Source of the DNA: Candidatus Omnitrophota bacterium
Lineage (GTDB): Bacteria > Omnitrophota > Omnitrophia > JAHJGZ01
Assembly (NCBI GenBank): GCA_018823795.1
Contig: JAHJGZ010000103.1
Span: forward strand, 1-32,005
DNA length: 32,005 bases
Direction: 5' to 3'
Position 1 is the first letter of the stretch; each line of letters begins with the position of its first letter. Shown here piece after piece: positions 1 to 8,875 of the stretch. A program made the position numbers and the translations under genes. A model generated the notes under the pieces. The model worked only from the letters and a program-made list of their open reading frames with translations, did not search any database and was not told the DNA's origin.

Positions 1-570
1 GAACATCGAGCTTATTTACATTCTCAGTTATCTAGAACGTTACAAAAGAAAGAGGTATATACTGGCAGCAGGTATAGATATTTAATAGAGCAGTTACAAA
101 AGAGAATCGATCTTTCAGAATTAACCGTTTTATGTATCGGATGCCGGTCTATTGAGGAGATAAATGATTTTAAGGCGCTCAAAACAAGAAAAGTTGTCGG
201 TATTGATCTCTTTTCAGAAGATAGAGAAATAATGGTTATGGATATGCATAACATGAGTTTTGACGATAATAGTTTTGATATCATATTTAGTTGTCATTCG
301 CTCGAACATGCTCGTAATTACAAAAAGGTAATTTCGGAATTTATCCGAGTAGCGAAGAATGGTTCAATGTTTGTCATTGAAGTTCCCGTCCAGTATGGGG
401 CAAGAGGAACTGATTTGTGGGACTTTGAATCATTAGAAAATGTGAGGAATATGTTTCAACCCTATGTTGGAAAAATATTGTTTGAAGAATATGCGAGAAA
501 AAATACAGGGAATAATTTTTCGGGAACAGATATTGCAAGAATAATCTTTAAAATAATCAAGGAGGCGTAA
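1..570 (+). CDS. SAM-dependent class I methyltransferase, 5' end outside the window
   Basis: The reading frame is open from base 1 and ends at 570, leaving 189 residues with no visible start; an internal ATG at 232 is not the natural start because family sequence lies upstream of it. The segment LTVLCIGCRSIEEI is a degenerate SAM-binding motif I, VVGIDLF supplies the acidic residue after strand 2, and SFDIIFSCHSLEHA is the post-motif region typical of Methyltransf_11-type enzymes. The substrate cannot be told. It would act in the cytoplasm, probably capping or decorating a glycan, given the glycosyltransferase genes downstream. The next gene starts 1 nt after the stop, so the two are almost certainly cotranscribed. 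Confidence 0.8.
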   Translation, partial: EHRAYLHSQLSRTLQKKEVYTGSRYRYLIEQLQKRIDLSELTVLCIGCRSIEEINDFKALKTRKVVGIDLFSEDREIMVMDMHNMSFDDNSFDIIFSCHSLEHARNYKKVISEFIRVAKNGSMFVIEVPVQYGARGTDLWDFESLENVRNMFQPYVGKILFEEYARKNTGNNFSGTDIARIIFKIIKEA

Positions 571-571
571 A

Positions 572-1207
572 TTGAATACCGAACGCAATTTCGAATATGG
601 GTATTATGCCGATTGTTTAAAAGAATGTACACAAAAATTTGGTTCACTTCATGATTTACCAATTATGTATGGGCAGAATAAAAAGATCGCCGAGCTCTAT
701 CAGGGAGGGAACGTGCTGGACATTGGTGCAGGGAAGGAAAAACCTTTACAAAAAAATTTACATTTATCTGATGAGGTATACTATTCTCTCGATAATGATC
801 GATCTGGCGCTTTTCATTATCGTTCTATCGAAGATATTCCTTCAAGCCACATATTTTCTTTAATCATTGCGAGTCAGTTTTTTGAACATCTCACTCTCCA
901 AGAAAGCATACATGTCGTTTGTAATCTGTATCCCCACCTTGAAGAGGGCGGCTATTTTATTTCGACCGTTCCGAATATTGCTCATCCGATACGACAGAGA
1001 ACGAATATCGATCATGTTACCAGTTGGGAGTATAAAGCGTTGTATACATTATATGCATATGGTGGTTTTGATGTGCTTGAAATTTTACGTTTTAGTAAAC
1101 GACATCCTAGGGGCATTATTGAAAAAACATTAGCGAATTATATTAATGCTATTTATCGTGTTGATTGGTGCGATAGTATTATGCTTATAGGATGCAAAAG
1201 GGAATAA
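572..1207 (+). CDS. SAM-dependent class I methyltransferase
   Basis: This 211-residue protein carries a clean motif I (VLDIGAG, residues 48-54), an acidic residue at D74 (SLDND) and a FFEHL segment at 103-107, the arrangement of Methyltransf_11/23 enzymes. A proline-containing strand (ISTVPNIAHPIR) follows at the usual distance. The start is a TTG at 572: GGAGG at 561-565 lies 6 nt upstream, and no better ATG precedes motif I. The preceding methyltransferase stops 1 nt earlier, so translation is probably coupled. The acceptor is unknown; a sugar hydroxyl or carboxyl is my inference from the surrounding glycan genes. Confidence 0.82.
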   Translation: MNTERNFEYGYYADCLKECTQKFGSLHDLPIMYGQNKKIAELYQGGNVLDIGAGKEKPLQKNLHLSDEVYYSLDNDRSGAFHYRSIEDIPSSHIFSLIIASQFFEHLTLQESIHVVCNLYPHLEEGGYFISTVPNIAHPIRQRTNIDHVTSWEYKALYTLYAYGGFDVLEILRFSKRHPRGIIEKTLANYINAIYRVDWCDSIMLIGCKRE

Positions 1208-1233
1208 GCCTTTTGATAAAAGAGACCGAGGAA

Positions 1234-2859
1234 ATGTTTAAGAAAATAGAAATTGATAATCGTGACTATAAAGTAAATATCATAAGAAAGAAAAGTATTG
1301 ATTCTCCTGATGCATGTAGAATAATTATTCCGACTTATATGCCCAATAAGATTGCACAGGAAATTACGAGAATGTGCATTTTAAGTATTTTAAAATATAC
1401 ACCGGAACCATATGAATTGTGGGTTGTCGACAATAATTCCCCTTCGAGACATACAAAATGGTTAAGAGATTTCCCTTCGGTCAATGTTGCCTTTAATAAA
1501 ACCGAGCCGGTTAATCCTTTTTTAACTCAAAAGGTTAGTGCGTTCAGGTTTTTTAATAAACAGGGCGCTCAATTGAGAAACGGCGCATATGCCAATGCTA
1601 TTGGCTTAGAAATCGGTATACGATGTATCGATCCCGATTCAAAATATATTTTTGTGATGCATAGCGATACTCTCATATTAAAAAGTAATTGGTTGAGATT
1701 TTTCAAATCACAATTGAATGATAAAGTAAGAATCGCTGCTTTTAGAAATGACCGACAGAGAGTACAGGCCCTTCATATTGGCGGTATGCTCATAGATTTT
1801 TCTATCTATAAAAAACTCAATATGAGTTTTTTGCCCAATATCAGGCAGGAACGGTACCCCCATATGCCCGAATATGATGTAGGGGATCAAATTACCTTAG
1901 ATGTTTTAAAACACAATTACCAGACTTTTGTTTGCCGGAATACCTTTAATAATCCGGAGCTTATAGAAAACATTCCTGCTGCACACCCTCTTAAATTCTT
2001 ACTATTAGATAGGTGTTTTGATAATGAAGGGGATATTGTTTATATACACATGGGACGAGGCATTCCTAAATCGTCTAATAGATATCATGCGAAAGGGAAG
2101 ACGTATCCTGAAGAATGGATCGAATTTGCTCATACCTATGTATTAATGAAGAAAAAATACTTATGCGGCATATCCACGGGGAATGATCTTGCGTATTCTA
2201 TGCGTCGTTATTATATCGATAGATTCTTTATGCGTCACATTGCTGTTTTTCCTCATGGCAGTAGCGTATTGGATATTGGGGGTAAGAAACACCACAAACG
2301 GGGAGTGTTTAATATTGATACGTATGGTTTGAAAGTTGCCTATGTGAATATCGATAAAAAAACCATGCCTGATTATTGTTGTGATGCTGCATGCATTCCC
2401 ATTGAGGATGCCACATATGACGGCGTGATTTGTTCTGAAGTCTTAGAACATGTGATAGAACCTCGGACTGTCTTGAGAGAAGCCTATCGCGTATTAAAGC
2501 CAGACGGCATTTTTTTACTGTGTGTTCCCTTTATGTTTCATGTTCATGCAGATCCGTGTGATTATGGCAGATATACTGATTTGTATTATAGAACAGTTTT
2601 GGATGCAATTGGATTTAAGAATATTGAGATTGAAAAACAGGGACTTTTCTTTAGCGTTCTCGCCAATATGCTGAAGGCATGGATATACGAACTATCAAAG
2701 GAAGGAAGGCCAAAGGGGAGAATGGTGAGGAAATGTTTACATACGTTTATAGTATGGTTTGAAAAAAAGGCTGTGCAGTGGGACCACGATAAGAAACGAC
2801 AAGAGAACAAGATATTTTCAGGATACACAACAGGCTTTGGTATTGTATGTAAAAAATAA
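1234..2859 (+). CDS. Fusion protein: GT2-like glycosyltransferase plus C-terminal SAM methyltransferase
   Basis: From the ATG at 1234 this is 541 residues. Residues 28-250 look like a GT-A glycosyltransferase: RIIIPTYMPNK at the N-terminus, WVVDNNS at 63-69, and VMHSDT (141-146) at the place of the metal-binding DxD. Residues 340-540 are a class I methyltransferase: VLDIGG (345-350), acidic D374, and SEVLEHV (401-407), then VPFMFHVHADPCDYGRYT, a signature also present in the separate enzyme at 9952. Start choice is uncertain: ATG 1192 overlaps the previous gene and has no ribosome site, TTG 1213 has AAAAGGGA at a good distance, and ATG 1234 is the last start before conserved sequence. The fusion suggests one polypeptide that adds a sugar and methylates the product, as seen in chain-capping enzymes; that is inference. 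Confidence 0.8.
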   Translation: MFKKIEIDNRDYKVNIIRKKSIDSPDACRIIIPTYMPNKIAQEITRMCILSILKYTPEPYELWVVDNNSPSRHTKWLRDFPSVNVAFNKTEPVNPFLTQKVSAFRFFNKQGAQLRNGAYANAIGLEIGIRCIDPDSKYIFVMHSDTLILKSNWLRFFKSQLNDKVRIAAFRNDRQRVQALHIGGMLIDFSIYKKLNMSFLPNIRQERYPHMPEYDVGDQITLDVLKHNYQTFVCRNTFNNPELIENIPAAHPLKFLLLDRCFDNEGDIVYIHMGRGIPKSSNRYHAKGKTYPEEWIEFAHTYVLMKKKYLCGISTGNDLAYSMRRYYIDRFFMRHIAVFPHGSSVLDIGGKKHHKRGVFNIDTYGLKVAYVNIDKKTMPDYCCDAACIPIEDATYDGVICSEVLEHVIEPRTVLREAYRVLKPDGIFLLCVPFMFHVHADPCDYGRYTDLYYRTVLDAIGFKNIEIEKQGLFFSVLANMLKAWIYELSKEGRPKGRMVRKCLHTFIVWFEKKAVQWDHDKKRQENKIFSGYTTGFGIVCKK

Positions 2860-2861
2860 TT

Positions 2862-3926
2862 ATGAAAATCTATCTTGATGGTCAAGACAACACTGGCTGG
2901 CATATGGACGTAGAAAGGCGCAATATCTTACATGCCTTACGTCAGCTCGGTATTACAGAAGTAAAGAGTCAATTGCAAGCAGATATCGTTCATAATATCT
3001 GGTGGAATACCTGCATTCCACCAAACAAAAATAAAATTTCGCTTTTTTTTTTACGGCTTCAAAAAAAACTTTTAGTAACTGCTTCAAATTTTATTAATAT
3101 AGACGATCCGTCGTATGCATTGCGAAAGGAGTTTAACCAGGTTAATACCATTGCCCACGCGTGGATCGCGCCGAGCACGAAGCAGCAAAAGATTTTAGAA
3201 GCTCATAACGTTCTTTGTTTTTATCAACCATTTTTCCTTGATATGGCTCTTTTTAAACCGTTGAGAGATAGTTTCAAAAGAGAACACATTCTTGATCAGT
3301 ATCGCATACCGAAAGAAATAGTTAATAATAAATGTATTATTGGTTCGTTCCAGCGGGATAGCTTAGGCAGTGATTTAACAAGACCGAAGTGGCAAAAAGA
3401 TCCAGACTTTTTAATCGAATTAGTCAAAGATATACCGAAAGATAAATTTATTTTGCTCTTGGCAGGGCCGCGAAGGCATTATGTAATACACAAGTGCAAG
3501 GAATATCACATCCCGTATTGGTATCTCGGAAAAGAAACCGATGAGGATGACCTAACAGTTAATTCGCTTGCGATAGAAGCATTACCGGCATTATATGCTC
3601 TTATTGACATCTATGTCGTGACCTCGCAATCTGAAGGAGGGCCTAAAACAGTGATGGAAGCAACAGCGACAAAAACATATATAGTAAGTACCGATGTGGG
3701 ATTAGCCCGCGACTTTCTCAGCCCGTCCAATGTCTTTCAATCGAAAGAAGAATATAAAAAAGCCTTGTATGATTTTGTTGCTGACAAGAATGATAGAGAA
3801 AGTCGATATAAGAACACCGTAATAGAACAGTATAAGCGATGTATCGATATTTTAAATAACGATGCTATGCTTAAAAGACTGATGAACATTTACAGTGAAT
3901 TTTTAAAATTAAAGCGATCCGTTTAG
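2862..3926 (+). CDS. Glycosyltransferase, GT4-like (GT-B fold)
   Basis: The 354-residue protein has the GT4 E-x7-E motif near its C-terminus (E258 to E266, within SEGGPKTVMEA) and a nucleotide-binding-domain entry around residues 157-165 (KCIIGSFQR). The N-terminal half is divergent, with MKIYLDGQDNTGWHMDVERR rather than the usual glycine-rich start. The ATG is 2 nt after the preceding stop, so it is part of the same operon. The donor and acceptor sugars cannot be read from sequence. Residues around 170-180 (DLTRPKWQKDPDFL) replace the usual KG motif of GT4 enzymes. Confidence 0.78.
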   Translation: MKIYLDGQDNTGWHMDVERRNILHALRQLGITEVKSQLQADIVHNIWWNTCIPPNKNKISLFFLRLQKKLLVTASNFINIDDPSYALRKEFNQVNTIAHAWIAPSTKQQKILEAHNVLCFYQPFFLDMALFKPLRDSFKREHILDQYRIPKEIVNNKCIIGSFQRDSLGSDLTRPKWQKDPDFLIELVKDIPKDKFILLLAGPRRHYVIHKCKEYHIPYWYLGKETDEDDLTVNSLAIEALPALYALIDIYVVTSQSEGGPKTVMEATATKTYIVSTDVGLARDFLSPSNVFQSKEEYKKALYDFVADKNDRESRYKNTVIEQYKRCIDILNNDAMLKRLMNIYSEFLKLKRSV

Positions 3927-3944
3927 TAACAAAGTCTATGGCGT

Positions 3945-4919
3945 ATGAAAATACATATTATCTATGAATTTAAGGAGGGTCCCTGGGGAGGGGCAAACCA
4001 ATTTTTAAAAACGCTAAAGCTTCAATTGGCAAAAAGAAACATGTATGAGGAGGAAGTCGAAAAAGCAGATGTCGCTTTATTTAATAGCCATCATTGTTTA
4101 AAAAAGGTTCTTGCGCTGAAGAAGAAATATCTCCGTATGCTTTTTATACATCGTATCGATGGGCCGGTCTCCCTGGTGAGAGGGCACAAAAGTACCATTG
4201 ATAACGTTATTTACGAATATAACCGGTTGATTGCAGATGCGACGATATTTCAATCACAATGGAGCCTAAGAGAAAATTATGCATACGGGATGTCCCATAA
4301 TGATTTTGAAACGGTCATTACCAATGTTCCTGACCCTACTATTTTTTATCCATTAAAAGATAAATCAATACCGAATCAAAGAAAAATGAGACTTATTGCA
4401 ACGAGCTGGTCTGCGAATATGCGAAAAGGGTTTGACATATATAAGTACTTAGATGATCACCTTGATTTTAAACAGTATGAAATGACGTTTGTCGGTAATA
4501 GTCCAATACGATTTAACAATATACAGCACGTAGTGCCTCAACCGAGCGATAAATTAGCAGATTTGTTGCGTGCGCATGATATGTTTATTACGGCAAGTAT
4601 GAATGATCCATGTTCGAATTCATTAATTGAAGCGCTTTCATGCGGACTCCCCGCTGTCGTTCGCAACAGCGGTGGACTTCCTGAAATAGTAGGAAAAGGG
4701 GGTATTTCGTTTGAAGAGCCACATGATGTATTGACTGCAATAACTCAGATGCGCGACCATTTGGCTCAATACCGAGCGGCTATTACTATTCGTGATAGTG
4801 ATACGGCGATCAATGCATATTACGCTTTCTGTAAAGAAATGTATGATAGAGTACAAGCAGGAACATATACGCCAAAGAAACTCTCATTTTTAAATTTTTG
4901 GCGCTTAAAATTCATATAG
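3945..4919 (+). CDS. Glycosyltransferase, GT4 family (paralogue of the next gene)
   Basis: This 324-residue protein starts with MKIHIIYEFKEGPWGGANQF, a GT4-type N-terminal strand and glycine-rich loop. RIDGP lies at 70-74, IFQSQW at 101-106, and the E-x7-E-like element DPCSNSLIEALSCGLP starts at 221, with NSGGLPEIV after it. The neighbouring protein at 4938 shares RLDG, IFQSE, a VD/PD-x-TIFYP segment and NPCCPNSVLEAISCGIP in the same order, so the two look like tandem duplicates that have diverged. It would transfer a sugar from a nucleotide donor to a growing glycan on the cytoplasmic face. The donor is unknown. Confidence 0.85.
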   Translation: MKIHIIYEFKEGPWGGANQFLKTLKLQLAKRNMYEEEVEKADVALFNSHHCLKKVLALKKKYLRMLFIHRIDGPVSLVRGHKSTIDNVIYEYNRLIADATIFQSQWSLRENYAYGMSHNDFETVITNVPDPTIFYPLKDKSIPNQRKMRLIATSWSANMRKGFDIYKYLDDHLDFKQYEMTFVGNSPIRFNNIQHVVPQPSDKLADLLRAHDMFITASMNDPCSNSLIEALSCGLPAVVRNSGGLPEIVGKGGISFEEPHDVLTAITQMRDHLAQYRAAITIRDSDTAINAYYAFCKEMYDRVQAGTYTPKKLSFLNFWRLKFI

Positions 4920-4937
4920 TGTTCAGGAGACGCCGTA

Positions 4938-6026
4938 ATGCAACACACACACGAATCACTTTATGTACCTTTTCGGAGAATTGAATATGTTGGAGGGCCA
5001 AGTACCTTTCGGAAGAATCTAAAAAAATTTCTCGATAAAAGAGGATTTTGTTATTCGAACAGTCCAAGAAAGTCGCGGTTGATCTTTTTTCCGGTGACGT
5101 ATCCCGAGCATACGCTTAAAAAAATTAAGAAAGAAGGCGGGAAAGTTATTCAGCGGCTGGACGGTGTCTATTATCCTTCTAAGCATAGAGAAGAATATGT
5201 TCATCTAAATAAGGATTTACGAAATATCTATCTCCATTACGCCGATTTTGTTATCTTCCAAAGTGAAAATAGCAGAGCCCAATGTTTTACGATGCTTGGT
5301 GAAAAAAGTCGTGAGCAATACGAAATTATAGTGAACGGTGTTGATAAAACTATTTTTTATCCGAATCCAACATATATGTGGACACCAAAAGAAGAAAAAA
5401 TAAGATTTATAACGACCGGAACCTTTCGAAACAAAGACATGCTAGAACCAATAGTCGAAACATTAGACCTTTTAAAGGACAAGATCAATTTTGAACTAAC
5501 GGTCGTCGGGCCTATTGTTAACCCTGCGTTAGGCATGCTTTTAAACAGAGAATATGTTATTCATCGTGAGGCAAAAAAACTATCAGATGTTGCTCAGTTG
5601 TTACGGGAAAATCATGTGTTTCTTTTTACGCAACAGAATCCGTGCTGTCCAAACTCTGTTCTTGAAGCTATTTCCTGCGGTATTCCGGTCGTTGGATTCG
5701 ATAGCGGAGCTATGTCAGAACTATTGTTTTTCTCACAGGATTTGCTTGCCTACGTGTCAGCCGAACTTTTTAAAAAGTATGAGGACTATGACTATGCAAG
5801 ATTTGCAGAAAAAATCGTATTGGTTACGGAAAAATATGATTTTTACCGGGATCGATCGTTACAGTATAGCCACTTATATTCTTTTGATGAATGTGGTGAG
5901 AAATATTTGAATATTTTTCAACGGTTTCTCAAGGATTTAGATAGCGAGTCCTTTCCGCGTCGTAATATACTTAAAAATTGTATGATGAAGCTTCTTAAAA
6001 GAAAGGGAACAAATGGGGATCGGTAA
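4938..6026 (+). CDS. Glycosyltransferase, GT4 family
   Basis: The 362-residue protein has YVGGPSTFRKNL near residues 18-28 as the N-terminal glycine-rich loop. It also has RLDG (73-76), FVIFQSE (104-110), NGVDKTIFYPN (133-143) and the C-terminal donor-site element NPCCPNSVLEAISCGIP starting at 234. AGGAGA about 8 nt before the ATG is a good ribosome site. The C-terminus is basic (MKLLKRKGTNGDR), which may help membrane association. Its 3' end overlaps the next gene by 14 nt. Relationship to the 3945 gene points to successive additions of similar sugars, an inference from shared motifs only. Confidence 0.85.
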   Translation: MQHTHESLYVPFRRIEYVGGPSTFRKNLKKFLDKRGFCYSNSPRKSRLIFFPVTYPEHTLKKIKKEGGKVIQRLDGVYYPSKHREEYVHLNKDLRNIYLHYADFVIFQSENSRAQCFTMLGEKSREQYEIIVNGVDKTIFYPNPTYMWTPKEEKIRFITTGTFRNKDMLEPIVETLDLLKDKINFELTVVGPIVNPALGMLLNREYVIHREAKKLSDVAQLLRENHVFLFTQQNPCCPNSVLEAISCGIPVVGFDSGAMSELLFFSQDLLAYVSAELFKKYEDYDYARFAEKIVLVTEKYDFYRDRSLQYSHLYSFDECGEKYLNIFQRFLKDLDSESFPRRNILKNCMMKLLKRKGTNGDR

Positions 6027-7029
6027 AAAAGTCATTTTTGCTTTTATTCCACTCCTGATTCTACTTCTTCTGACTGAAATAGGTCTACGTTGTGTCCACT
6101 ATCAAATACATTCCGGAAATAAGTGTGCCTTAAAAGGGGCGTATGCCAGAATGTGTTGTATGATAGACAAGATTAAAATTAAGAAGGCTGTGGATGAGTA
6201 TAAAGCAGAACGACCATCCGATCCTAACCATTACGCTCACTTTTATAATGATACACAATATGAAGAAGAACGGGAAAAATACTGTGCGAAGTATGAGACA
6301 GTATTTCATGAATTTGTAACCGCATGTAAAGAAATCAATACTCTTTTATTTGTCTTATATATCCCTTCACAAGAATCGAGTCGGAAAGTATCCCGCGCAT
6401 TTTTTGAACGATTGGTCAGGAAGTATACCATTCCCTATCTCGATGTCACCGAACCATTATCTATCTATGAACCAGAAACGGTATATCTCCTTCCTGAAGA
6501 TACGCATCTATCGAGATTTAGTAATCAAGTTCTAGCTAGATTGCTTAAAGATTTTATCACTCCCTATATAAACCATAGGTCGGGTGTGCAGTATACTTCT
6601 CGGCCGGCCTTATTAGGAGACCTGAAACCGAACGATAATTCTATATGGACTATCAAGGAAGAACTGCCCTATCGAGTGATAACGAACAGACAGGGATTAC
6701 GGCGTAAAGAGGAGGTGTCGTTCCCTCGGTCTTCCGAGTTAACACGAGTTTTGTGTATCGGTGATTCTGTTACCTTCTGTCCGTATCTGTCGAATCATGA
6801 TTGTTATCCGCAACTTTTAGAAAAAAGCATTGATGGAGTAGAAGTCATTAATGCGGGAAATGCCGGGTACACTATCTGTGATGAATTTTCATATCTAATG
6901 GAACGGGGGAAATACGTAGAGCCGGATATCATTATTTTACAGGTATTAGATAATGACCTCTATGGATTTTCTCCGCATAAGCAGAAAGAATTTTGTCGTG
7001 GCGGAAAGTTTTGCATGAAAAAAAAATAA
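6013..7029 (+). CDS. Membrane-anchored SGNH-like protein with permuted catalytic order (AlgX/AlgJ-like topology)
   Basis: The 338-residue protein has an N-terminal hydrophobic helix (residues 7-21) that should anchor it with the rest outside the cytoplasm. The SGNH catalytic blocks are present but out of the usual order. A C-terminal-type half comes first: LLFVLYIPSQES at 111-122, DVTEPL at 144-149, and LPEDTHLS with D163 and H165. An N-terminal-type half follows: VITNRQGLRR, then CIGDSVTF with S252, NAGNAGYT at 280-287, and LDNDLYG with N314. D-x-H before the GDS serine is the known order in alginate acetyltransferases AlgX and AlgJ, so an O-acetyltransferase or esterase acting on the exported glycan is plausible. 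The end (CRGGKFCMKKK) runs into a 9-A tract and the protein may be shortened. Confidence 0.7.
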   Translation: MGIGKKVIFAFIPLLILLLLTEIGLRCVHYQIHSGNKCALKGAYARMCCMIDKIKIKKAVDEYKAERPSDPNHYAHFYNDTQYEEEREKYCAKYETVFHEFVTACKEINTLLFVLYIPSQESSRKVSRAFFERLVRKYTIPYLDVTEPLSIYEPETVYLLPEDTHLSRFSNQVLARLLKDFITPYINHRSGVQYTSRPALLGDLKPNDNSIWTIKEELPYRVITNRQGLRRKEEVSFPRSSELTRVLCIGDSVTFCPYLSNHDCYPQLLEKSIDGVEVINAGNAGYTICDEFSYLMERGKYVEPDIIILQVLDNDLYGFSPHKQKEFCRGGKFCMKKK

Positions 7030-7046
7030 GGTGGTAACAGATTCAT

Positions 7047-7811
7047 ATGAAAATGGTGATACACAAAATAGTATCTCTTCTCTTAAAAAGAATGTCATGT
7101 TTGTCTCGTATAAAGTGGGTTATACGATTAATCAATCTGTTTACTTTTGGAACAGCACCAAAAGAATCATTACAATTTCTTCTTGAACTTGATAATCGAT
7201 TATATGCATTGGAAGGGAGCGCCGCTGTCGTATATGGTAATGGATTACATACAAAGCATAAACATAGTAATTATCATCAGTTTTTTATACATAATGTGAA
7301 TCCTGGTGAGCGGGTGCTTGACATAGGATGTGGCAATGGTTTTTTAAGTTACGATATAGTAACACATGTTTCAAATGTAACTATAACCGGCATCGATCTC
7401 AACGAAAAAAATATTGCACATGCACAAAAACAGTATTACCATCCGCGCCTTACGTTTATTCATGGAGATGCACAAAAAGATCTGCCACATGAGACATTTG
7501 ATGTCGTTACGCTTTCTAATGTACTTGAACACATAGACGATCGGGTGCATTTTTTAAAGAAAATTGAGCACTGCCTTAAACCGAAACGCATACTTATTCG
7601 TGTTCCCTGTTTTGAACGGGACTGGCGCGTACCATTAAAAAAAGAGATAGGTGTTGACTATCGTCTTGACCAAACACATTGTATCGAATATACGAAGGGA
7701 GCATATGTTGAAGAAATGAAGGAAGCAGCATTAACGGTTGTATACTGTGAATGCTGTTGGGGTGAACTATGGAGTGTGGTAAAACCGAATGAGGAGGCGA
7801 AACAAGAATGA
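7047..7811 (+). CDS. SAM-dependent class I methyltransferase
   Basis: The 254-residue protein has a textbook motif I (VLDIGCGNG, 90-98), an acidic strand-2 end (GIDLNEKN, D117) and SNVLEHIDD after motif II, typical of Methyltransf_11 enzymes. The first 50 residues are basic and hydrophobic (SLLLKRM, WVIRLINLF), compatible with peripheral membrane contact. GGTGG about 13 nt upstream is a loose ribosome site. The stop overlaps the next start by 4 nt (ATGA), indicating coupling to the GT2 gene at 7808. The acceptor is unknown. Confidence 0.85.
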   Translation: MKMVIHKIVSLLLKRMSCLSRIKWVIRLINLFTFGTAPKESLQFLLELDNRLYALEGSAAVVYGNGLHTKHKHSNYHQFFIHNVNPGERVLDIGCGNGFLSYDIVTHVSNVTITGIDLNEKNIAHAQKQYYHPRLTFIHGDAQKDLPHETFDVVTLSNVLEHIDDRVHFLKKIEHCLKPKRILIRVPCFERDWRVPLKKEIGVDYRLDQTHCIEYTKGAYVEEMKEAALTVVYCECCWGELWSVVKPNEEAKQE

Positions 7812-8875
7812 CTGCTCCTACGGTTACGGTCGTCATGTCAGTCTATAATGGCGAAAAAGATATCAGAAAAGCGATCGATAGTATTTTGGATCAGACCTTT
7901 TCTGACTTTGAATTTTTTATTATCAATGATGGGTCAACCGACACAAGCAAAAAAATAATTTTATCGTATAACGATTCGAGAATTCACTTAATTGAAAATG
8001 AAAAAAACATCGGGCTGACGCCTTCTTTAATTAAGGGATTACAATTAGCAAAAGGCACGTATATTGCACGGATTGATATTGATGATGTGGCTATGCCGCA
8101 ACGTTTTCGGGAGCAAGTCAATATGTTTAATCAAAATCAACAGCTCGGATTATTAGGTACGTGGTATTACGAAGTGAGTGATACCCAAAAAATAAAGAAA
8201 ACACCTTCTCCCGACTCCGTCATATTACGGTGGAACTTGTTATTCGGAACTACTTTCGGGCATTTTAGTGTGATGATACGGAGTGAGGCGTATAGAGATG
8301 TGGGAGGATATAATCCAGCATGTACTGTTGCGCAAGATTATGAGTTGTGGTCTCGTATCGCGAGAAAATGGGAAATAGGGATGGTACCTAAAATATTAGG
8401 AACGAGAAGAATATGTAAAGGTTCTATATCCTTAAATAAAGAAACATTACAACAAGAATCAGCTGAACAAACGAGCATAAGGAATCTACTGTTATTGACA
8501 AAAGGACAGTTGTCGTGGGAGGAATGTGTGTCAGGGTATATGCTTATGGAACGAGGATTAGTTCCTGACGATAAAAAAAAATTATACGATGCTCTTTATA
8601 GTATAAAAACGTTCGTAACATGTTTTATAGACACATTTCCTAATATGAAAGTTGACAAAAAAGTAAAATTTGCATGTGTACATAAACTACTCAATAATAT
8701 TTCTCCTTCTTGTACCATAGCGCAGCGGCTATTACTATACCGCTTCGCTTTTATATTGACTCCTTTTAATACTCTGTGTGTGATCGTTCAAAAAATCATA
8801 AAAAATCTGTGTTATTACTTCTGTGTGGCCTTTGATAAACATACCTTGTCAAAGGAAACGAGACTGAACCAATGA
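7808..8875 (+). CDS. Glycosyltransferase family 2
   Basis: The 355-residue protein starts with TVTVVMSVYNGEKDIRKAI and has the GT2 nucleotide-binding DGSTD at 41-45. The metal-binding DxD-type motif ARIDIDDVAMPQRF follows near 88-100, as in capsular and O-antigen rhamnosyl- or galactosyltransferases. EVSDTQ and QDYELW (the acidic base region) come later in the expected order. The C-terminal 40 residues are hydrophobic (FILTPFNTLCVIVQKI) and may sit on the membrane. GAGGAGG lies about 10 nt before the ATG. It overlaps both neighbours by 4 nt. Confidence 0.9.
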   Translation: MTAPTVTVVMSVYNGEKDIRKAIDSILDQTFSDFEFFIINDGSTDTSKKIILSYNDSRIHLIENEKNIGLTPSLIKGLQLAKGTYIARIDIDDVAMPQRFREQVNMFNQNQQLGLLGTWYYEVSDTQKIKKTPSPDSVILRWNLLFGTTFGHFSVMIRSEAYRDVGGYNPACTVAQDYELWSRIARKWEIGMVPKILGTRRICKGSISLNKETLQQESAEQTSIRNLLLLTKGQLSWEECVSGYMLMERGLVPDDKKKLYDALYSIKTFVTCFIDTFPNMKVDKKVKFACVHKLLNNISPSCTIAQRLLLYRFAFILTPFNTLCVIVQKIIKNLCYYFCVAFDKHTLSKETRLNQ

